Assembly: GCA_031259605.1 (NCBI GenBank)
Contig: JAIRLE010000203.1
Coordinates: 1 to 17,233, forward strand
Direction: 5' to 3'
Origin: Zoogloeaceae bacterium
GTDB lineage: Bacteria > Pseudomonadota > Gammaproteobacteria > Burkholderiales > Rhodocyclaceae
Length of the DNA stretch: 17,233 nucleotides
Shown here: positions 13,048-17,233 of the stretch, in pieces
How positions within the stretch are numbered: the stretch's first letter is position 1
Layout: the number at the start of each line of letters is the position of its first letter
The notes under the pieces: generated by a model
Told to the model about the DNA's origin: nothing
What the model saw: the letters and a program-made list of their open reading frames with translations, nothing else
Databases searched by the model: none
Made by a program: the position numbers and the translations under genes

Positions 13048-13982
13048 GATTTTCTGGCAAAGAGGCGCGCGAACCAGGAAGCGGGACGCGTCGGCTTGAC
13101 GGGCGCCTTGCTGTTTTCCAGCAAGGCTTTTTGCAGGGCGAAGGCGCTTTGCGGACGATACAGGTGGTTGAGGTTCAGGCACCAGTCTATGGTTTCCAGC
13201 AGGTGGTCCGAGAGCTGTCCTTCCCATCGCGCCATTGCCGGAATCAGTTGATCCCGCTTCATGCGCGCGTCCGCCGCCTGCGGCGTTACGCCCGACAGAC
13301 AGGCGTACATGGCGGCGCCGATGCCGTAAATATCGCTCCACGGCCCCAGGTTCTTGCGCTCGCCATAGTGTTCGGGCGAGGCGAACCCTGGCGTGTACAT
13401 GGGCTTCAGCATGGGCGTGCCGGAAGACAGCGTTTGTCTTGCCGCGCCGAAATCCAGCAGCACTGGCGTATTGTCCACGCGCAGGTAGATGTTGGAAGGT
13501 TTGATGTCGAGGTGCAGGAGCTTGCTGCTGTGCACGACCCGCAGCCCGTTCAGCAAACGCACGAACATCCCGCGGATGAAGCGTTCGGAAATGTGTCCCA
13601 GATGTTTGTGGATGAATTCCTGCAAGGTGCGTCCCTGTTCGTATTTCATTACCATGTACACGGTGTCGTTGGCGCGGAAGAAGTTGATGACGCGCACCAC
13701 GTTGGGGTGGGAAAGGCTGGCAAGCGCCTTGCCTTCCTCGAAGAAACATTTCATGCCGTAGCGGAAAGCGCCCTGGTGTTCCGTCTGGATGGCGGGTTTG
13801 GCTTCTCCTTCGCCGCGCAGCGCCAAGCTGTTGGGCAGGTATTCCTTGATCGCCACTTCCTGTCCTGTCTGGTCGTGCGCCAGGTAGACGATGGAAAAAC
13901 CGCCCAGGGAAAGCTGGCGGTCTATGGTGTACCCCTCGATTTGGAAACCGCCGGGTAAGGCGGCGTTGGCTTGTTGCCCCAT
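13044..13982 (-). CDS. Hanks-type serine/threonine protein kinase
   Basis: This 312-residue cytoplasmic kinase has no membrane helix or sensor domain. Visible motifs are a shortened glycine loop LSLGGFSIVYLA (24-35), VAIK (K46), the helix-C Glu in FFEEGKALASL, and the catalytic loop HLDIKPSN (D159, K161, N164). DFG (D177) and SPE (203-204, the APE motif) follow. The Arg of the HRD triplet is Leu, making it a non-RD kinase that probably does not rely on activation-loop phosphorylation. The start at 13982 places LPGGFQIEGYTIDRQL at the N-terminus as in relatives; the open frame extends to 14138 but would run into the region before yicC. No strong ribosome site is visible. It is coupled to the PP2C gene by a four-base overlap. 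Confidence 0.93.
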   Translation of the reverse strand: MGQQANAALPGGFQIEGYTIDRQLSLGGFSIVYLAHDQTGQEVAIKEYLPNSLALRGEGEAKPAIQTEHQGAFRYGMKCFFEEGKALASLSHPNVVRVINFFRANDTVYMVMKYEQGRTLQEFIHKHLGHISERFIRGMFVRLLNGLRVVHSSKLLHLDIKPSNIYLRVDNTPVLLDFGAARQTLSSGTPMLKPMYTPGFASPEHYGERKNLGPWSDIYGIGAAMYACLSGVTPQAADARMKRDQLIPAMARWEGQLSDHLLETIDWCLNLNHLYRPQSAFALQKALLENSKAPVKPTRPASWFARLFARKS

Positions 13983-14022
13983 TGCTGTCAAGATGGCAGG
14001 TATGATTATGCTTCTTTCGCTA

Positions 14023-14052
14023 TTGTCCGGTCTTGCGGTCAGCCTGTAAAGT
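14023..14052 (+). promoter_or_regulatory. Weak candidate promoter for yicC
   Basis: TTGTCC (14023-14028) and TAAAGT (14047-14052) are 18 bases apart and match the sigma-70 hexamers at four of six bases each. They lie in the 142-base divergent region shared with the kinase gene. No better pair was seen by eye. Confidence 0.25.
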
Positions 14053-14124
14053 GCAACGGACATCGGAGTGTTCGACAAAGGTTTTTCTCTGTCGCGTTTT
14101 CTTCTTTTCAGGATGGGATTGCCC

Positions 14125-15000
14125 ATGATCAGCAGCATGACCGGTTATGCCGCCCAGAGCCGCCGTTTTGCCGGCGGACAACTATACATGGAATTGAAGG
14201 GCGTCAATTCCCGCTTTCTGGATCTGCATTTTCGCCTGGCCGACGAACTGCGCATGGCGGAAAGCGGCATACGCGAACAGCTTGCCGCCCGCGTAAGGCG
14301 CGGCAAGGTGGAATGCCGTCTGTACTTCACGCTGGAGAGAAGGGCGGGCGCGGCGGAGGTGGACGAAGCGGCGCTGGAGGAAATCAGGGAAATCGGCAAT
14401 CGGGTGCGCGCGCGTCTGCCCGAAATCGGGCCGCTTACGCTGGGCGATGTGTTGCGCTGGCCGACGCTCCTGGGGAACGAGGGCGTGGAATTCGACGCGC
14501 TCGCGCCGACGATTCAGGAATTGCTGGGCGTGACGCTGGATGAATTCATTGCCGCGCGCGCGCGTGAAGGCGAAAAGCTCGCCGCCCTCATCCTGGAGCG
14601 CGGGCGGCAGATGCGCGTCATCTTGTCGCGCATTGCCCCCTTGATTCCCGCCGCGCAGGCCATTCAGAGCGAAAAGCTGCGCCAGCGCCTGAACCATGCC
14701 GTCAGCGCCAGCGGCACCGGTATCGACGAGAGCCGCATCCTGCAAGAAGCCGCGCTTTTTGCCGCGCGCATCGATGTGGATGAGGAACTTTCCCGCCTCG
14801 CCGCGCATCTGGACGAACTGGAACGCATTTGCGCCGCGGGCGGCGCGGTGGGTAAACGCCTGGATTTCCTGATGCAGGAACTGAACCGCGAAGCCAATAC
14901 CTTGAGCGCCAAATCCGTCCTTGCCGAAGTCACCCAAGCCGCGCTGGAATTGAAGCTCCTGATTGAGCAGATGCGCGAACAGACGCAAAATCTGGAATGA
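14125..15000 (+). CDS. yicC: YicC/YloC-family endoribonuclease
   Basis: This 291-residue protein begins MISSMTGYAAQSR, as the family does. It has an N-terminal YicC domain (ELKGVNSRFLDLHFRL, then ARVRRGKVECRLYF) and a C-terminal DUF1732 domain (GKRLDFLMQELNREANTLSAK, then LELKLLIEQMREQTQNLE). YicC homologues are reported to be RNA endonucleases taking part in mRNA and small-RNA turnover. I chose the ATG at 14125; an in-frame ATG at 14113 would add four residues and cannot be excluded. The rfaE2 start follows its stop by three bases, so the two are co-transcribed. The kinase gene is divergent from it. Confidence 0.93.
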   Translation: MISSMTGYAAQSRRFAGGQLYMELKGVNSRFLDLHFRLADELRMAESGIREQLAARVRRGKVECRLYFTLERRAGAAEVDEAALEEIREIGNRVRARLPEIGPLTLGDVLRWPTLLGNEGVEFDALAPTIQELLGVTLDEFIAARAREGEKLAALILERGRQMRVILSRIAPLIPAAQAIQSEKLRQRLNHAVSASGTGIDESRILQEAALFAARIDVDEELSRLAAHLDELERICAAGGAVGKRLDFLMQELNREANTLSAKSVLAEVTQAALELKLLIEQMREQTQNLE

Positions 15001-15003
15001 ACC

Positions 15004-15498
15004 ATGCCGACTTCGTTTTTACCTCCCGTTTTTGAACACAAGATTTGTCCGCCGGAAGCGCTTGCCCAGCGCGCCGCCGCCTTGCCCGGCCCAAGAGTGT
15101 TTACCAATGGCTGTTTCGATGTGTTGCACCGGGGGCATGTCAGTTATCTGGCGCAGGCGCGCGCGCTGGGCGCTTCGTTGATGGTGCTGGTCAATTCGGA
15201 CGCTTCGCTCCGGCGTCAGGGCAAGGGAGAAGATCGTCCCGTTAATCCGCTGGCGGACCGCATGGCGGTGCTGGCGGCGCTGGAATGCGTCAGCCTGGTC
15301 AGTTGGTTCGAGGAAGACACGCCCATTCTCCCCATACTGGCCTGCCGTCCGGAGGTTCTGGTCAAGGGCGGCGACTGGCCGGTTGCGCGTATCGTTGGCG
15401 CAAACGAGGTGCTGGGCTGGGGCGGACAAGTCCACGCCATTCCCTTTTTGCACCCCCATTCCACCACCGCCCTGCTGGAAAAGATACGTGGTCGATAA
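15004..15498 (+). CDS. rfaE2: D-glycero-beta-D-manno-heptose 1-phosphate adenylyltransferase
   Basis: This 164-residue cytidylyltransferase-fold enzyme makes ADP-heptose for the LPS inner core from heptose 1-phosphate and ATP. The nucleotide-binding motif FTNGCFDVLHRGHVSYL (33-49) contains HxGH (H42, H45). VNSDASLRRQGKGEDRPVNP, VKGGDW and the terminal STTALLEKIRGR are typical of the stand-alone form (RfaE2/HldC). It lacks the kinase half present in enteric HldE, so a separate rfaE1 kinase should exist elsewhere. It sits three bases after yicC and 26 bases before mrp, as the middle gene of an apparent three-gene operon. Confidence 0.95.
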   Translation: MPTSFLPPVFEHKICPPEALAQRAAALPGPRVFTNGCFDVLHRGHVSYLAQARALGASLMVLVNSDASLRRQGKGEDRPVNPLADRMAVLAALECVSLVSWFEEDTPILPILACRPEVLVKGGDWPVARIVGANEVLGWGGQVHAIPFLHPHSTTALLEKIRGR

Positions 15499-15524
15499 AA
15501 TCCTGCCGATAACGGATTTCATTC

Positions 15525-16646
15525 ATGACGCTTACGCCTTCCGCCATACAGACTGCCCTGCAATCCCTGACGGATCCCCTGACTGGCAATGATCTGGCAC
15601 GGGGCGTTTCCGGGCGCGGCATTCATGTCGAAGGCGATTGCGTCCGGCTGGAGGTTGAGGTGGGGTATCCAGTGGAGGGTCTTCGCTCCGAATTGGAAAC
15701 ACGCATACGCGCTCATCTGCTCGCCTTGCCGGAGGTGCGCGCAGTCGAGGCGCGGGTGACGGGAAAAATCAACGCCCATGCCACGCAGCCAGGCGCGACG
15801 CGGCGTCTGCCCGAAGTCAGGAATATCATCGCGGTCGCCTCCGGCAAGGGCGGCGTCGGCAAGAGCGCCACGGCGGTCAATCTGGCGCTGGCGCTGGCGG
15901 CGGAAGGCGCGCGGGTGGGATTGCTGGACGCGGATATTTACGGCCCGTCGTTGCCGCGGATGCTGGGGCTTGCCGGAGAGCGTCCCGTGCCGGAGGATGG
16001 CCGGATGCGTCCGCTCGTGGCGCATGGTGTGCAGGTCATGTCCATCGGCTTCCTGGTGGAAGAAGATACGCCGGTCATCTGGCGCAGCCCGCTGGTGACG
16101 CGCGCCCTCTCCCAGCTGCTCCATGAAACCCGCTGGGGGGCTGTGGATTACCTGCTGGTGGATATGCCTCCAGGAACCGGAGACACGCAGCTTTCCTTGG
16201 CGCAGCAAGTGCCCGTCACCGGCGCGGTGATGGTGACGACGCCGCAGGATATCGCCTTGCTGGATGTGCGGCGCGGTATCCGCATGTTTGAAAAGGTGGG
16301 GGTGCGCATCCTGGGCGTGGTGGAAAACATGAGCTTTTATCTTTGTCCGCATTGTGGCGCGCGGGAGGCCATTTTTGGCGCGGGCGGCGGCGAGCGCCTG
16401 CGCGCGGAATTCGGTGTCGATTGCCTGGGCAGCCTGCCGCTGGACACGCGCATCCGCGCGGCTGGCGATGACGGCAGACCCATCGCCGTCGACGCGCCGG
16501 AGTCGCCAGTGGCCATCCGTTACCGCGATATTGCCCGCCAGCTCGCGGGCCGGATCGCCACCCTGCCCAGGGACGCGCGCGCCAGATTTCCCAACATCGT
16601 CGTCGAATCCGCGCCTCGTAAACCAGGAGATCCCACGGGAAATTAG
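15525..16646 (+). CDS. mrp: Mrp/ApbC-family iron-sulfur cluster carrier ATPase
   Basis: This 373-residue protein has an N-terminal MIP18/DUF59 domain (about residues 5-80) and then a P-loop ATPase of the ParA/MinD type. The deviant Walker A is GKGGVGKS (107-114). LLDADIYGPSLPRMLG and LLVDMPPGTGDTQLSLAQ are the further nucleotide-binding segments. ENMSFYLCPHCG (267-278) carries the CPHC pair (C274, C277) that binds a bridging cluster in the dimer, followed by IFGAGGGERL. It transfers [4Fe-4S] clusters to apoproteins in the cytosol. The last 30 or so residues (from PRDARARFPNIVV) form a non-conserved tail. The ATG at 15525 has only a weak ribosome site. Confidence 0.95.
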   Translation: MTLTPSAIQTALQSLTDPLTGNDLARGVSGRGIHVEGDCVRLEVEVGYPVEGLRSELETRIRAHLLALPEVRAVEARVTGKINAHATQPGATRRLPEVRNIIAVASGKGGVGKSATAVNLALALAAEGARVGLLDADIYGPSLPRMLGLAGERPVPEDGRMRPLVAHGVQVMSIGFLVEEDTPVIWRSPLVTRALSQLLHETRWGAVDYLLVDMPPGTGDTQLSLAQQVPVTGAVMVTTPQDIALLDVRRGIRMFEKVGVRILGVVENMSFYLCPHCGAREAIFGAGGGERLRAEFGVDCLGSLPLDTRIRAAGDDGRPIAVDAPESPVAIRYRDIARQLAGRIATLPRDARARFPNIVVESAPRKPGDPTGN

Positions 16647-16701
16647 AGCGGCAAATGGAGGGTACGCCCTATAAGAAGCTGTTTCAAAAATTGAAAGCAG
16701 C

Positions 16702-16826
16702 GGATAAGCGTCCTCGTCAAAAGCGAGAGCCGAAGGCTCGCGGCAATCCAGCGCGGCCTTTCCGTTTGCCTTGCCGCTTCGGAAAAGCGGAACCGCCGCG
16801 TGGATTGCCGCGTCGAACGCTCATCC
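16702..16826. repeat. Nested inverted-repeat element
   Basis: Outer arms are GGATAAGCGT (16702-16711) and ACGCTCATCC (16817-16826), complementary at nine of ten positions. Inner arms are CGCGGCAATCCA (16739-16750) and TGGATTGCCGCG (16801-16812), perfect over 12, extended inward by CGCGGC/GCCGCG (16752-16757 with 16795-16800) after a one-base bulge. Within are the hairpins GAGCC-GAA-GGCTC (16727-16739) and CCGCTT-CGGAA-AAGCGG (16774-16790). It may be a MITE-like repeat or a structured RNA. Confidence 0.65.
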
Positions 16827-17083
16827 AAGCCATAACTCTTTGATTAAAAAAGAATGTTTCGCCATTCCCGCATCGGGAACGGACTCAATCGTGGACTGTT
16901 TCCTGCTCCTTGGCAAGCGGATATCCTGCCCGTCGTCCACCTGAATCCATCGCCTTCCCGCGAGAAGGGGCAGTGTAATCCCAAACTGATAAACGCGTCC
17001 GGCGAGCTTGTTTGCTCTTGAAAATCATCCGTTGCAACAAAAAACTGGTGTACACGGATTCCTTATTGTTTGTCGTTTTTTGG

Positions 17084-17104
17084 GTCATGTTGAGGTGACA
17101 TGAC
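17084..17104. repeat. 7-bp inverted repeat upstream of the right-edge gene
   Basis: GTCATGT (17084-17090) and ACATGAC (17098-17104) are perfect complements around seven bases. The element lies about 110 bases before the start codon at 17217 and upstream of a candidate promoter, so it could be an operator. It is short enough to arise by chance. Confidence 0.35.
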
Positions 17105-17150
17105 GGCTCTGTTCGGTTCCGTCCGATTCCATCCCGATCCGTAGCTGGCC

Positions 17151-17179
17151 TTTATTCCGCGCAGAAGCTCTTATACAAT
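17151..17179 (+). promoter_or_regulatory. Candidate promoter of the right-edge gene
   Basis: TTTATT (17151-17156) and TACAAT (17174-17179) are 17 bases apart. The -10 matches sigma-70 at five of six bases, the -35 at only three. It lies 38 bases before the ATG at 17217. Confidence 0.35.
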
Positions 17180-17216
17180 CAATGCTCGAATCTCATCAGC
17201 ATCAGGAGTCCAAGTC

Positions 17217-17233
17217 ATGAGTCACCTCCTTCA
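17217..17233 (+). CDS. First codons of an unidentified gene (cut by the window edge)
   Basis: ATG at 17217 is preceded by AGGAG (17204-17208) with an eight-base spacer, a good ribosome site, and by a candidate promoter. Only MSHLL can be read before the window ends, too little to name a product. Confidence 0.5.

Larger units (their letters stand above)
16647..17216. other. Gene-free stretch between mrp and the right-edge gene
   Basis: These 570 bases contain no gene I can support. They hold a nested inverted-repeat element (16702-16826), a small TTCCCG-CAT-CGGGAA hairpin (16865-16879), a GTCATGT/ACATGAC inverted repeat (17084-17104) and a candidate promoter before the last start codon. The 62-residue frame over the nested repeat is a translation of its arms. 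I see no clear intrinsic terminator for mrp. Confidence 0.55.

Noticed and set aside
13048..13749. N-terminal extension of the PP2C frame into the kinase gene (539-codon frame)
   Set aside because: The extension is the kinase gene in another frame; the canonical PP2C start is the ATG at 13047 with a four-base coupling overlap, so there is no kinase-phosphatase fusion.
16655..16843. 62-codon frame after mrp
   Set aside because: It spans the nested inverted repeat; its basic residues come from the repeat arms and there is no proper ribosome site.
17104..17140. GTTCGGTTCC-like stretch as a tRNA T-arm
   Set aside because: No acceptor, anticodon or D-arm pairing could be placed around it.

Overview
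The window is a chromosomal segment of roughly 58-60 % G+C (estimated by eye), most likely from a betaproteobacterium. I base this on a stand-alone heptose-1-phosphate adenylyltransferase (rfaE2/hldC, split rather than fused as in enterics), a phasin that implies polyhydroxyalkanoate granules, nqrM, minC, and the block yicC / Hanks kinase / PP2C phosphatase / RNase PH. I cannot resolve the order or genus. There is no prophage, CRISPR array, rRNA or recognisable tRNA, and no intact insertion sequence.

Layout. (1) 1-557: the possible 3' end of an unidentified gene, a long inverted repeat, one copy of a dispersed repeat, and a promoter. (2) 558-3441, plus strand: four overlapping genes, nqrM - DUF2157 - DUF4401 - GDYXXLXY, read as one translationally coupled operon. 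(3) 3606-4391, minus: minC alone, without minD or minE. (4) 4792-7187, minus: two dipeptide/oligopeptide-type ABC permeases (OppC-like with a long N-terminal extension, then OppB/DppB-like) with no ATPase or binding protein next to them. (5) 7548-8396, plus: serB. (6) 8598-9203, plus: a phasin with a clear intrinsic terminator. (7) 9462-10238, minus: a class II aldolase/adducin-family protein. (8) 10707-11093, minus: a small one-pass membrane protein with four cysteines. (9) 11378-13982, minus: kinase - PP2C phosphatase - RNase PH operon. (10) 14125-16646, plus: yicC - rfaE2 - mrp operon, divergent from the kinase. (11) 16647-17216: a gene-free stretch holding a nested inverted-repeat element, followed by the first codons of another gene at the right edge.

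How the genes fit together. Most are housekeeping: serine synthesis (serB), LPS inner-core heptose activation (rfaE2), Fe-S cluster delivery (mrp), tRNA 3' maturation (rph), RNA turnover (yicC), division-site placement (minC) and carbon storage (phasin). The less explained parts are the three-gene membrane-protein set coupled to nqrM, and a Ser/Thr kinase-phosphatase pair that sits between two ribonuclease genes.

The intergenic regions share related sequence. Three copies of a ~66-bp element (hairpin plus a conserved GCCGCAAACTT...TGTCTTCC block) lie at 363-429, 4694-4758 and 9391-9457. Two or three looser hairpins of the same CCCTCTCCCGC/GCGGGAGAGGG type occur elsewhere, and the 12-mer TGAACAGGTTCT is present three times. 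This repeat family is the clearest structure that gene annotation does not explain. I did not find a convincing new defence or mobile system.
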